A stretch of DNA of 64,000 nucleotides from Cristatella mucedo (taxonomy: Eukaryota; Bryozoa; Phylactolaemata; Cristatellidae): NCBI GenBank assembly GCA_009760855.2, contig WPIO01000001.1, forward strand, positions 222,501 to 286,500, written 5' to 3'. A program made the translations under genes and the position numbers. Below, piece after piece: positions 22,520 to 33,454 of the stretch (positions are counted from its first letter, which is position 1; the number at the start of each line of letters is the position of its first letter). The notes under the pieces were generated by a model. It saw only the letters and a list, made by a program, of their open reading frames with translations. It made no database searches and had not been told where the DNA came from.

Positions 22520-23199
22520 CGTATTCCGCTGCTGTCGGAATACCTGGGTGAATTGCTGCTGCACCTACAAGTCACTAGCCGCGAAATAAATTCAGGCGTC
22601 GCTCGTTTCGTCGCACGTCGGCAGAGACTAGCGCCATAACGAACGCTGCGTTATGGACCTAGTTGCGTTCGGATATAGAAGCCGCACACCACGTTTGAAA
22701 AATTTTTCCCGAGTCGGCCGTCCAGCGCGCTTTCACTCATTCAGTGCTGTGAATAAAAAAAAAAACTATGTAATTCATTTTCCCAGCGCCCTAGGATAAC
22801 CTAATGTCTATCCCAGCGCTTCGCATTCACCGAAAGATTTGAGTCCACTACCTCAGTCGGGTACTGGCAATCTCCAGTTTGTTGGCGTGAACTTAACCGA
22901 GATACCAAGCACGTGTAGATTTTTCAGAAATTTATTCGCAAGCACACAATGACGTAGGGTGTCTAGTTTAGCGTTATCCCCCCCCCCCCCCCCACTTCCC
23001 GCAAACACTCACCAAGACAACGCGCGGACCTCGCCCTATACTCAGGGCGCTATCACAGAGGAAAAAACCAGCGGCATAGATTCAGGTTCCTTTTGGCTCA
23101 GCAGAACCCCCTAGCTTGTGCCCCAAACGTCGCTCAGACAAAGACCGGTCCACTGAACCTCCAGGAAACGTTTCTCCTTCTAACCCCTAACTCGGTTCG
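22520..23199. other. Unassigned stretch with poly-C run
   Basis: No gene. A run of about 16 C residues lies at 22,978-22,993. Confidence 0.35.
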
Positions 23200-23204
23200 A
23201 GAAC

Positions 23205-23450
23205 TGTGGTTTTATTTAATTGATGACACTGCCCCTGATCGCTGTACGAGTGGGCTGTGACACTCGATGTGGTAAGCAGCCCGGACGTGCTATTAGTGTT
23301 TGTTTTGACAAGGGAGTCAGGGGGACTCCGGTGGGCGAGAGGGGCGAGGAGAGTTGTGCTTCGCCCTGCTCCGTGTGTAGGGAGAATAAATTCGCGGCGT
23401 TGCTCGTCGGCTGGTGTTCTGTGCCGTTCGCGACGATAATTCAGACTACA
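23205..23450 (+). mobile_element. Solo LTR, 246 bp
   Basis: Begins TGTGGTTTT and ends GACTACA (TG...CA), flanked by a perfect 5-bp target duplication AGAAC (23,200-23,204 and 23,451-23,455). AATAAA near 23,384 lies before a GC-rich 3' part. Its sequence resembles the LTR at 26,508 (shared GGCGAGGAGAGT- and CTGTGTAGGGAGAATAAATT-type blocks). No internal retroviral-like region is present, so it is a solo LTR. Confidence 0.8.
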
Positions 23451-23757
23451 AGAACAGCTAACCGCGTTCGCGAACACTAACGCGTCTTGACGTCTGCGTC
23501 TCGAACCTCCCCCGCCGTAACCTGACTCTGGAACTCTTTCCGTCATCGATAGGAAGTGACGACGCGTACCCAGCTCCCAGTGTCGCGATAGCTCGACGGG
23601 GTTGGCCGCTGACTGGCCGACCTCTGTGTGGCTCCGCTGACTTCACCGCCGGTGAATCCTTTTGGCCAGCCCTCGGCTACTCGGAAGCTTCGGCTGACAC
23701 TCTCCTTTCGCTGACGCCCGCCCGCACACCCGTCCCTATACTCTTCCGACGCCCTCC

Positions 23758-23863
23758 CTCGAGTCTAGCGCTGCTCAAGCTTCAAGGTCTCCTTGAATGG
23801 TTCAGGCTACCTCGAGTCTAGCGCTGCTCAAGCTTCAAGGTCTCCTTGAATGGTTCAGGCTAC
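23758..23863. repeat. 53-bp tandem duplication
   Basis: Two adjacent copies starting CTCGAGTCTAGCGCTGCTCA at 23,758 and 23,811 are identical over 53 bp. Each holds the palindromic patch CAAGGTCTCCTTG. Confidence 0.95.
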
Positions 23864-24084
23864 AAGTACCATCCCGCTAGGCCTACGTGGAACTGCTATC
23901 CGCCATGCAAGGCATTGCCGCTTATTTGCAACCCGCATGGTTCACCGGAGCCCATGAGTAGTAAGCTGCCATGGCTCTTCAGGGACTGTCATCTTTCCTT
24001 TTTGTGTTTTTGCTCAACCTTGAAATCAGAACGTATCGACACAAAAATTTTGCTGCATACATTTACGAAGGTTATAGCAATTGT

Positions 24085-24206
24085 TTAGGGTTTTGCTTAC
24101 TATTCTATTGCATATCACTTTGCAGCAAATGTAAAGCGCCTAGAAAGAGATTAAGTTCTCTGAGGGCGCTTTATCAAGTGCAATATTATTATTATTATTA
24201 TTATTA
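24085..24206 (+). mobile_element. LINE-A 3' end fragment
   Basis: Nearly identical to 14,650-14,765: CTATTCTATTGCATATCACT, the stem-loop at 24,134-24,170 and a (TTA)n tail. Only the last 120 bp are present. Confidence 0.88.
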
Positions 24207-24344
24207 AAATGACCGTTATGATTAATGCAAATTACGACAGTAGAGGGAATCGCCCAAATCCCAAAATCTTTATCTAACTTCCAAATCTACTTCGTCCTAT
24301 TGTGCAATTGGCTCGTCACACCTGACTGGTTGCCTTTCAGCAAT

Positions 24345-24500
24345 CTCAGCTAATTTAACTGCCTTATTTGCATAACGGCAGAAGAGCCTTGGAGACTATC
24401 ATCGCAGCTTGCAGTGAGCAATACAGTTAGTATCGCCTAGTGCAGGACTCGAACCCACGGCATGGGCTGTGAAGAGCAAGCATGTCACCTCCTAGGGGAA
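24345..24500 (-). mobile_element. SINE-1 copy (minus)
   Basis: On the minus strand: AGGTGACATGCTTGCTCTTC, GCCCATGCCGTGGGTTCGAG (box B), then a body ending in TTCTGCCGTTATGCAAATAAG. It is a fuller copy of the tRNA-derived family seen at 32.6 and 59.0 kb. Confidence 0.75.
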
Positions 24501-24892
24501 GACCCATGGATAGGCTGACGAGATAACTCTTGTTAGCGTAAAACAAAACACTTATAGATACAGTCTTTATCCTTTACCCAAACTAAATGATACTGTTATA
24601 TTTCTACCAATTTGATACTTGGTGGCCTCTGCCCTCATTAAATCGCCCCTAACCACTACCAAGCTGTGGATCTTTTTTATCTTGACCTGGAGTCGTAACT
24701 AGCTAACTCGATTGTTGCTGTAACGATAGGATAATAAGAACCAACACATTTAATTTTGAATGTAAATCTGTCCGTAAACATAAGCGTGCTTGTTTTCGTG
24801 ATCTTTCGGCAGTGTTCGATGCTATTGATCATAAAGTCCTCTCGAGCACTTGTCGTCCAGCCTTGATATCACTGATAAAAAAATACTATCTA

Positions 24893-25045
24893 ATAATAAT
24901 AATAACAATACCGGCTAATGTAGCAATCTCCTTTGTTTAGCGATAGAAGACTCTTTACGGTTATGACCACCGCTTGCTGCCACAACAACGGATCGCCACT
25001 GCAAGATTCGAACGACGACTTTTGGACCGAGGTCACGATAATCAA
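24893..25045 (-). mobile_element. SINE-1 copy inserted in LINE-A
   Basis: A minus-strand copy with an AATAATAATAATAACAATA tail at its 3' end (24,893-24,911) and a box-B-like CAAGATTCGAACGACGAC complement near 25,001. It separates two parts of the LINE-A reverse transcriptase. Confidence 0.6.
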
Positions 25046-25202
25046 CCGCCCTATACTGCACTTCAATGATTTAGGTTGCATGTCAGTGGGAAGCCACAGA
25101 GCATTTACGTCAAAGGGCAAAGCTTATCCACGGAGCCTCTAAAGTACGAGGTGTATCTGGGCTATGTGCTTGGTCCACTTCTTTTTACAATTGATACACA
25201 CA

Positions 25203-25275
<73 letters not shown>
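25203..25275. repeat. (CT)n microsatellite
   Basis: About 70 bp of pure CT dinucleotide inside the LINE-A remnant. Confidence 0.96.
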
Positions 25276-25278
<3 letters not shown>

Positions 25279-25528
25279 GATGTAATCGCCAGGCCAAATA
25301 CAGGCTGTTATTTCTATGCAGGTTACTCACAGTTTTACATGCGCTTTGACTCCCCCTCCCTGCCTACCAGCACGTCAAACTCTCAACTCTCTTGGTGCAC
25401 ATATTGTTGACATCAGCATATGGATGACCAAGACGTTTTAGATATGATAAAGTTACTGGCTATGGGAAAAACTAGTGACTCGTAAGATAGAAAACCTAGC
25501 CTTAAAAATTGGCTTGGCCACCATAACC

Positions 25529-26255
25529 TTCTACCCAAGCGATGTTTGATGGCCTGGAGCGGCTGTAATGTGATAAGGGTCGCTGGTTAGGCCAAACCCT
25601 GACTCTTGAGCTTGAGACCGGATGTGCGATGATGCCTTTGAGTTTCTACTCTTTGCGACCAGACGTTCATCAGACGAGACGTAAGATATGACGCTCTCGG
25701 CTCGTTCAGCACTGGATCCGAATGGATTGCTAGCATTTGCCGACGATGCGGCCACCCACAGAAGGGCACGAGGACCCACTAACCAAACGTAGCTGGAGAT
25801 AAACGCGCTTGCTGTAATCGCTTGTATATTACGCCTTCCCCCTGTAGCATGTTGCTCTAGCCCTGTGCGTGTGGTGGAGCCCTCCGCAAGCTGAGATGTG
25901 CGGTGCTAGCGAGTTCCCGTCACTGCAGCAGACGAGGTACCAATGTTCGAGGTATCAATCTTCGGTGGTATTTGTGTGCATAGATGGCCGCTGTGCAAGA
26001 TTGCTCCAGCTCGAGGACGTCCTCTCACATTTGAAATGCAGGCTGCGCTTGTACCTGCAGCCCCAGAAGTCCGGCTTTGCTCTCCTGTTATTGCTGGTGC
26101 ATGCGATATCGTTAAAAAGAAGTCTAATCGAATTGCCGCTTATCTTTTCATAGCCCGGCGACGGCTTCCTGGCCAGCGGGCGGCGTAGCCAGGACAAGGT
26201 GGTGCTGAACGGTTAATAGCTGATCCCCGTAGTTTTTATTGCTCTCTTATCTGCT
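25529..26255 (+). mobile_element. LTR-like repeat, copy 1
   Basis: Begins TCTACCCAAGCGATG and shares a series of blocks with 27,252-28,048: a GGCTGTAATG-type block, CTTGTATATTACGCCTTCCC, and CCTGTTATTGCTGGTGCATG, in the same order and at similar spacing. It interrupts LINE-A. Termini are approximate. Confidence 0.55.
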
Positions 26256-26507
26256 CATCTACTTAACAACGGCATCCGTTTCCAAGAAGACCTTACACTA
26301 CACGACCACAGTCAAGTTGGCCTACTTTAAGCTACGCAGCAAAGTACAAATTCGGGCCTGCTTACACAGTGATACTGCATCCAAGTTGATCCATGTATTT
26401 GTCACAAATGTAATGGCGTCTGTAACTCACTGCTTGCAGGTTTACCGGCCTATTCAATCAGGCGCATACAACTGGTTCGAAACACTGCAGCTAAACTTGC
26501 CTGTCAC

Positions 26508-26819
26508 TGTGGTCTGAGTATATGCAGGCCGGTACCGCTCCTCTCTTAAACAGCTGGTTGGAGCATCATCGAGAGGGGCCTGTGCACAGCTGTGATCAGC
26601 TTCTAATGAGGCGTCGACGCAGGCCGATAACCCGCTGCTGAACAGATGGTGGATTCACCATCGGGGTCGGCCAAGGCACAGCCGTGGGCGAGGAGAGTGG
26701 ACTCGAGCGGGGAGAGAGGGGCGAAGGAAGTCGTGCTCCCTCTGCTCTGTGAGTAGTAGAATAAATTGTTGGTGTTGGTTCTGTGCGGGCGTTCTTTGTG
26801 CAAGGCGAATCAAAGCACA
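26508..26819 (+). mobile_element. Solo LTR, 312 bp, inserted in LINE-A
   Basis: Begins TGTGGTC and ends AAAGCACA (TG...CA), flanked by a perfect 5-bp duplication GTCAC (26,503-26,507 and 26,820-26,824). Removing it and one GTCAC restores the continuous LINE-A sequence. An AATAAA signal lies at 26,760. It is related to the LTR at 23,205 but has a different target site, so this was an independent insertion. Confidence 0.88.
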
Positions 26820-27251
26820 GTCACGAGCGATGCAATTGCCAAATCGCAGCACTTCTCACCGACTTGCACTGGCTCTTCATCTAGCGGCAAATTGACTTCA
26901 AGATTTGTCACTCACTTTCAGGTTTATTCATTCTCTTGCTTGAGCCTGCCTATCTGAACTCTTTCCCAACTAGGCATAGCACCGCCAGCCCTACTGACTC
27001 AAGTCATTTGCAGACCATACCTTAATTCGTATGCTCCTAAGGCTGAAACTCCTTCACGATGACGTCACTTCCCCTGAATTGACGACATTTGACCCACAGC
27101 ACTTGCTGGATCTTTGCGCTTAGTCCTTGATGTCATTAAGGATGCTGACACTGCATTTTATTCCAAACCATGTTTACATGCTTTTTTACTGCGTATGTTA
27201 AGTGTCTGGAATAAGATTTAGTTCTGTGAGGGTGCTCCGCAGGTGTTCTAT

Positions 27252-28048
27252 TGTACCCAGGCTAGGTTAGGTTGGCTGGGACCCGGCGGCTATAATGAGG
27301 GTAAGGGTCACCGACTAGGCCGGGGTCGGACCTACGGCATGTGCGGTGACGTGAGGTCACCCGGGCTCTGGGGTACGAGAAGTTGGCCGAGTAAGTCGTG
27401 GTGTTGGGGGCTCCCGGTCCCGCCTAGTTATGCACCTGGATTCGTGCAGGCGTGCTCCGGCGATGCTGCCACGCACGCAAGGGAACTAGTACCCAAGGCC
27501 CGAGCGGAGCTGGATAGCTCGCTCGTTGTTGAGACTTGTATATTCCGCGTTCCCCGCGTAGCGTGTTCGTGACGCCCCGCCATGTGTGGCGTCTTTCGGT
27601 GGAAGCTCACGACTGTGGTAGTTGTCGACTCGGACTAGCCAAGCAGTTACTCAGCCAGCCGGATTTTGGATGGCGTACGCTCGTACTGTTGGATTCGGAG
27701 TCGGTAAAACGACAGGACTGCAGAAGCCGACTGACCCCAACTAACACGTTTGTTCGTGCTTGCTGCGTCGTCTTGCGCCCCCGTAGTGTACTGTGTATAG
27801 GACCCTCCCTGTAGACTTGTTTAGTTCCCCTGTTGTTGTTGGCGCATGCGTTATTATAAAGAGGTTTACCCTGACGACCGCTCGTCTTACCCTAGCTCGG
27901 CGGCATGGCGAGCGGCAGCGTGGCCGGAGTATGGCGGGGTTTGGCGGGAATTAGCCTCTGACCCCCGGAACTCGGTTACACTATTGCATCCGACGTTAGG
28001 CTTACGTTGTACTTCTTGTGATATTACTAGTACTACTAAGCGGGTACT
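27252..28048 (+). mobile_element. LTR-like repeat, copy 2
   Basis: Ends read TGTACCC at the left and GGGTACT at the right, a short inverted terminus. It is flanked by near-matching 5-mers TCTAT and TTTAT. Homologous in order to 25,529-26,255. No internal gag/pol frame is seen. It could be a solo LTR with long U3-R-U5. Confidence 0.55.
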
Positions 28049-29281
28049 TTTATGATTTGTGCCATATCAAAAATAACGGGAAAGTGTCCGGGAAGGCAAT
28101 TCTCACTGGGCCACCATAAAAAATGATCTAAGAATCCAAATGAAAGAAAAAACCTGAATTTCCTGGGTGCACCAAAAATTGAGTATACACGAACGAGAAA
28201 TCTAAACGGGAGTGTCACCCAGCAGCGTCCAGTCTATTTTTAATGGACCGTAATAGATTTCCGTATTTTCCCATGCCGTTGCCATCGATTGCCGCGCATT
28301 TCCCTCGCATGTACGTTCAAGATTGGTTGAAAGGACGCGGTTGCACACTGTTACGCAAGAAAAATTTGATCTTCTCCCACCAGCTTTGTTTGTAATTGTA
28401 ACAGGCAATCATAGATTGCTGTATTGTCTCGGGCAATTGTTGTCGATTGCCATGGATTGCCCAAAGTTGATTGCGAAAAAGGACAGCGTGTGCGCCCGCA
28501 GTGAGCGTTATGCGGTAGGATAATTACAAATTCAAACAGCCAATTTCCAGCAAATTTGAATCAGATTGCTGCAGAGACCGGGCGATTGCCGTCGACTGTC
28601 GTGCACTGCCCTCGATTGTGCCTCTGTCGATTGTATAAAGAGATGTGGCTGCACTTTTAATGCAGTTTAGTGCAATACCTAAGAAAAGTTGAGGAGCTTC
28701 TCTCAGTAACTGTCGGTCAATTTGTGATTGTCCGTTATGGATTGGCGTATTTCCCCGGGACATTGCCGTCGATTGCCATGTGTGGCCGTCGATTGAACGC
28801 GCAGCATCGGTGAAAATTATGCGTGAACACAGGTACATTTTACGTGGAATGAGAGTTGCAGTTTATTGCAGCAAATCAAGTCAATTTTCCACGGATTTCG
28901 CTATCGGCCCCTCCCTACATTTGCTGTTGATTGCCGTGCATTGCTGACAGTCAACAAAGAAAGTATCTTGAAAATTCCACGGTTTTACTTTAGACACAGT
29001 GGAATATTACATGTAATGACAGTTGAGGCTTCCTCGCTGCCAATTTCTCCTTGATTTGCCGGGAATTGGGGTATTGGCCAAGGACATTGCTGTCGATGAT
29101 TGCCGTTCATTGCTCACGAGTGTACGTTCGCGATTGGTTGAAAGGATTTGATCGCACTTTCAACACAGTGGGCTGTGACAGGTAAGATATATTTGATCTG
29201 GCCCAGTCACTTTTCCAGTGATTTCCGATGGACCATAATGGATTGCCGTATTTGCCGGTGCCATTGCCCTAGATTGCCATG

Positions 29282-30641
29282 TGTAGCGCCTGCTGGCCTT
29301 GGCTGAATTTTAGCGCGAACAAGAGCTGTTCGGCGGCGGGCTAGAGCCCCTTTGTCCTGGAGCAGTGAGCCAGAGAGGAGCGTCCGTGCGGTTAGAGAGG
29401 AAGCGCTTAAGAGCAAGCCAGGAAGCTCTGAGACGAGCGGTGACGATTCGGCCTTTAGAATTGGTCCGATATCCGCGGAAGCTGCTTATAGATGCTGGCT
29501 GGCCTGTCAACCTCCGCCTTCACTCGTTCCAAGAAAGAATCGTCTGGAACCCATTCGCCATGCAAGCTGGACAGAGGTGCTCTTCCAGTGGCCTGGGGAC
29601 GGTACTAATTCCTTACCGTAATGGACCAAAGTGTCGGGCCCGATACCACTAAGCTCTTGCCCCATTGTCTCAGCTAGGTATTTAAGAGTCGAACGACGCT
29701 CGCTCTTGGTGTCTTTGGTCTCTTCTGCTATTCTGTCCGGCTCTGCGCTTCGACGCCGTCGGACTCATTACTCTGAAAGCGAGGGTGGAGGGCGGGCTGT
29801 CCGCCGACGATGGACGGAACAGGACGAGACAGCGCTAGGAGGATTTGGTGGACTCCACCGAATACGGTCGTATCGCACCCGAGCTGGCATTTTGTGTTTC
29901 TTTTGTGTCTTGTGTGTGCACGCTTGCACATGGTCTCGGCATAAGGATTTTCCGGTGCGAGCTAGGCGTAGTTGACGTGTGTGGAGGCCTAGTTCTCCGG
30001 TTAGGGTTTAGGCTCCAGTTCGAGCTCTGTCTATTTGGGTCGTTCCCCAGTATAGATGTAAGTAGCGTAAGTGTGGAGACGTGTTTCCTCCGCAAGAGTG
30101 CTTGAGGTGGCGTGTGTGGAGTATTCCTGCCACACTGGTGAAAACCGAGTCCGAGTTATCCGGTTAGGGTTTAGGCTCCGGTTCGCGCTTCAGTGTGGAG
30201 AAGTATTCCCTCCGCAAGAGTGCTTTAGTTGGCGTGTGTGGGGTATTCCTTCCGCACAGGTGGAAATGGAGTTCTAGTCCTTCGGTTAGGGTTTAGGCTT
30301 CGGTTCGCGCTTCGTGCGCAGAAGTATTCCCTCCGCAAGAGTGTTGGTGCTGTTGAGAACGTGTGAGGAGTGTGGAGATAAAGCTGAACTAGACGCGCAG
30401 CGACTTTGTGCGCTTGCGAATAAAGTTCAGTAAAATCCCCAATTTATGTGTCTCGCTTTCCAATTCACGCCGCGGACACACAAGCCCCTTTAGTAACGGT
30501 AAGCAGGTCGGCGCCAGAAACGCTCATTTCGTGGCGGCCAGCTTATTGCGCGTAGGCGCGAACCGAACGGCATTAGGCGCTAGGCTACGCCGCGAGAAAA
30601 GCGGCAGGTCAAGCCTACTCCGCCGAGCCTTCGGCGTTACA
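29282..30641 (+). mobile_element. Large solo LTR, 1,360 bp
   Basis: Begins TGTAGCGCC and ends GGCGTTACA, an inverted 9-bp terminus with one mismatch, and is flanked by the 4-bp duplication CATG (29,278-29,281 and 30,642-30,645). Removing it rejoins a satellite monomer (ATTGCCATG|CATTGCCC). A TATA-like TATTTAAG lies near 29,679 and AATAAA near 30,419, consistent with LTR promoter and polyadenylation signals. No gag or pol frame is present. The 4-bp duplication and long LTR would suit a Gypsy-type element, but this is inference. Confidence 0.78.
29997..30350 (+). repeat. Internal tandem repeats of the large LTR
   Basis: The block CGGTTAGGGTTTAGGCT recurs at about 29,999, 30,161 and 30,284. Blocks like TTCCCTCCGCAAGAGTG recur at about 30,087, 30,208 and 30,330. 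The units are about 122-163 bp. Confidence 0.85.
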
Positions 30642-30934
30642 CATGCATTGCCCAAGATTGAAAGGTCAGAGCTGGTTGAAAGGTTGATAGTATTTGTGCA
30701 CGCAGTTGCTACCAACGAATGAGAATTCGAGCTTGGTGCAGCCGATTTCTCGTCGATTTGCCACGGATTTCGGTATTGGTCCCTGTCCTTGCTATCGATT
30801 GGCGTGAATTTTTGACAATTAACGTGCAAAATAGCTTGCAAGTCCTACGATTTCATTTTTAGCACAAAGAAATGAAATGCGAGGACAATCGGTACTTCGT
30901 GCAGCCAATTGATTGTCAACTTGCCATAAATAAA

Positions 30935-31292
30935 TAATAATTCACTTAATAAAGCGCCCTCAGAGAACTTAATCTCTCTCTAGGCGCTTTACATTTGCTG
31001 TAAAGTGAAATACAATTGAATGGTAAGTAAAATCATGCTTGAAAAACAAACGAAATGAATAATATGGTTAGGGCTGACATGCACAGGGTCAGCATGCAAA
31101 TGTGGTTAGTGGCAGCATGCACAGTGTCAGCACGCATAAGCACATCAAGGACGAATCACAGGGACCCACTAAATGCTGTCCTAAATAGGTGCGTTTTTAG
31201 GTTCCTTTTAAATGTGGTCAGGTCAAGGGATGTTCTGACGCAGGTCGGGAGGGAGTTCCAGGCTTTGGGAGCATATGAACTAAATGCAGGCC
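30935..31292 (-). mobile_element. LINE-A 3' fragment (minus) within the satellite
   Basis: The reverse complement of the LINE-A 3' end: an AATAATAATT-type tail at 30,935, the stem-loop at 30,951-30,990, then sequence equivalent to 14,390-14,690. It stops where satellite sequence resumes (CCATGGATTG). Confidence 0.85.
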
Positions 31293-32564
31293 ATGGATTG
31301 TAGTAGATTGCTGCTTCGAGCCGAGCCGTTGCCGTAGATTGCCATGCATTACCCGAGATTGTACGAGCGTAGATAAATAAAATAATGTGGTTGACTTTAA
31401 CCAGTGTGCTTTGTAACACGCATTACAAATTGGAGCATTGCGAAATCGATTTCAGGGTATTTTGCATCAGATAGCTGTAAATTGAGGTATTGGCCCGGGC
31501 CATTGCAGTCAATTGCAGTGCATTGTTATAGAATGGCTGACGCAATTACAATGAGGTTGTGCGAGTACATAATTACCGAAGAGTAGAACAGCATACAATC
31601 ATAATTAGAGCTGCTAGCGTTCTGGTCGCTGTGTGGTGGGTTGCAGCGGATTTCGGCGGATTGAGGTGGATTTTGGTAGGGGACCGGGTCGTTGCAGTCG
31701 ATGGCAATTCATTGCATGAGAACGCAATGAGAGTACACAATGGAGCGAATTTTTGTGGATGCACTTTGAACTGAGTCTAGTCCTTTATGCAATGTCAATT
31801 AGTGCTTCACGATGGCGATTTGAGGATGATTTGCATTGGAACAGAATGGATTGTGGTAGTTTTCCAGGTCATTTCAGGCGACCACCGCCCACTACCACAG
31901 TGCGAGGTTGTACAATGTTTTTTATTTTCACGTGGTTGTGCACACAGCACGGTGCACTTTAATATGCAATAAAAACTGGAGCTCGATGCAATGTATTTCG
32001 ATTTTTTATGCTGTGGATTCGGTTGATTGTAGTGGATTGCGGTATTGGCCGGGGCTACTGCACTCGATTGCAGCACATTGCACGAGCTCGGCCGTACAAC
32101 TGCAAGTGAAATTTTTGAAACGCAATTTTTGCAGAGTGTGCCGTCATATTCAATCAAAAAAAGAGCTTTTCTATCGGGATTTCTTTCGTTGCATGGTTGA
32201 ATGCAGTGGATTGCTGTATTGGCCTGGGCCACTGCTATCTTGTTTCAATGGACTTCGTGAGAAAGCCCTGAGCAGCTAATTTGCAGTTGATTTGATGGGA
32301 ACTATAATGGATTTCTGTGGATTGTGGTACAGGCGTCCGGCGTCAAAGCTCATTTGCATAAGTTCGCGAGATATGAAATTTGGTGGACAGATAAATTCTA
32401 ATGTGTACTACAATATCTGCGCAAAATTTGAGCTCGGAAACGCTTACGTCTGGTCGTTGCTAGCCTAATTAGAGTGGATTTCGGTAATTCGTCGAACTCG
32501 GAACACTCGGAATAGCTAGCTGAGGTCATTCATCCGGTTAAATTATCGTTAGACTTCCCTTTAA

Positions 32565-32720
32565 CGGCCATGATAGTCCAAGAGGTGAGGTGTTCGCTCT
32601 TCGCACGCGAAGTCGTGGGTTCGAATGCTGCTGGAGGCGATCTTTTGTTGCCAACTTCAAGCGGTCGAGGATAGCCGTCGAGGCTCGTCAGGCACTGCGA
32701 AATCAGCAAATATTTTTTTT
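32565..32720 (+). mobile_element. SINE-1 copy, tRNA-derived
   Basis: A box-A-like head GTCCAAGAGGTGAGGTGTTC and box B GTGGGTTCGAATGCTG, followed by GGCGATCTTTTGTTGCCAAC and a body with GATAGCCGTCGAGGCTCGTC. It is one of the best preserved copies of the family. Confidence 0.78.
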
Positions 32721-32959
32721 AGACTAAGTGGGAAAAATGAAGTTTGATCGGGACAGTCCGGATTGTTGACGACCTGTAAGTCGATTAACACAAGTCACCG
32801 ACATCACGCTCAACTTGCGCTTTATATTTGGATATTATAATAGTATTGCTCAAACGAGGTCATGGCACAAATATTGTGGAGCATAATTTACTAATTTGCA
32901 TATGTACCTTCAATATGAAGTTCCAATCATAACTGAATTGTGCAGATAGTTACAAAATA

Positions 32960-33240
32960 GTTATATCAAGCATCGAATAGATTTCAAGATCCTCAGTCTG
33001 GCTCACAGGTCACTAAACTAGTCTACCTATCTGACCTCCTCGGTACTTCACCTCTTCTCGGCTCTCGCACCGCCTGTACGTCATCATCTGGTCATCTCAG
33101 CGTCCCTCGAGCTAAATTAGAATCCTTTGGTGATCATCGTGCCTGTAGCTCGTGTGCACCAAGTCACCTCCGGGTACGGTTTTAACCAGCTTCTTTGATC
33201 TTGCATCCAGTACGACTCGGTTCAAGACGAACCCCTTCCG
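32960..33240 (+). mobile_element. Decayed CR1/L2-like fragment
   Basis: The frame starting TCGAATAGATTTCAAGATCC reads like RIDFKILSLAHRSLN, and later LNPLVIIVPVARVHQ resembles the LINE 'FGDRAF' region. Strongly decayed. Confidence 0.45.
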
Positions 33241-33454
33241 GTCAGCTTTCCCTTTGCCCTGAGCTTGTCTTTTTTGTTGCCCTTTTCGTGCACGATTCAG
33301 TGCACGTTGTCAGTCGTGGGTCTTATTAGCCGGTGACCAAGAGTGTCTTGATGTTTCCTTTAGCAAGCTGGCCTAAGCCTGATAATTATTTGCTTTTGCG
33401 TACATGATACTATTCTTGTCAATAACCACATAGATATTACTTCTCTTGCTGAGC

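Larger units (their letters stand above)
24755..27250 (+). mobile_element. LINE-A copy broken by later insertions
   Basis: Pieces in order: 24,780-24,890 reads SAVFDAIDHKVLSS (reverse transcriptase motif A region); 25,050-25,205 reads VLGPLLFTIDT; 25,275-25,528 corresponds to the YADD region onward, decayed; 26,262-26,507 corresponds to the LHDHTTVKLAYFKL-like region; 26,825-27,250 covers LTDLHWLF and the 3' end. Insertions separating them are a SINE, a CT microsatellite, an LTR-like repeat and a solo LTR. It retains more of the RT domain than any other copy here, but is full of stops and frameshifts. Confidence 0.75.
28200..32340. repeat. Decayed tandem satellite, about 155-190-bp period
   Basis: About fifteen monomers share a core like GTATTGGCCNGGNCATTGCN followed by GTCGATTGCCRTGCATTGC. 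Cores lie near 28,262, 28,421, 28,575, 28,747, 28,903, 29,071, 29,247, 30,772, 31,310, 31,481, 31,675, 31,855, 32,044, 32,216 and 32,320. Between cores, GATTGGTTGAAAGG and CACAGTG-type stretches recur. The array is interrupted by an LTR (29,282-30,641) and a LINE-A fragment. Open frames across it are accidental. Confidence 0.72.

Noticed and set aside
29631-30277. Overlapping plus-strand frames in the 29-30 kb region
   Set aside because: They lie within the large LTR and its internal repeats, and no gag, protease or envelope-like motif is seen.
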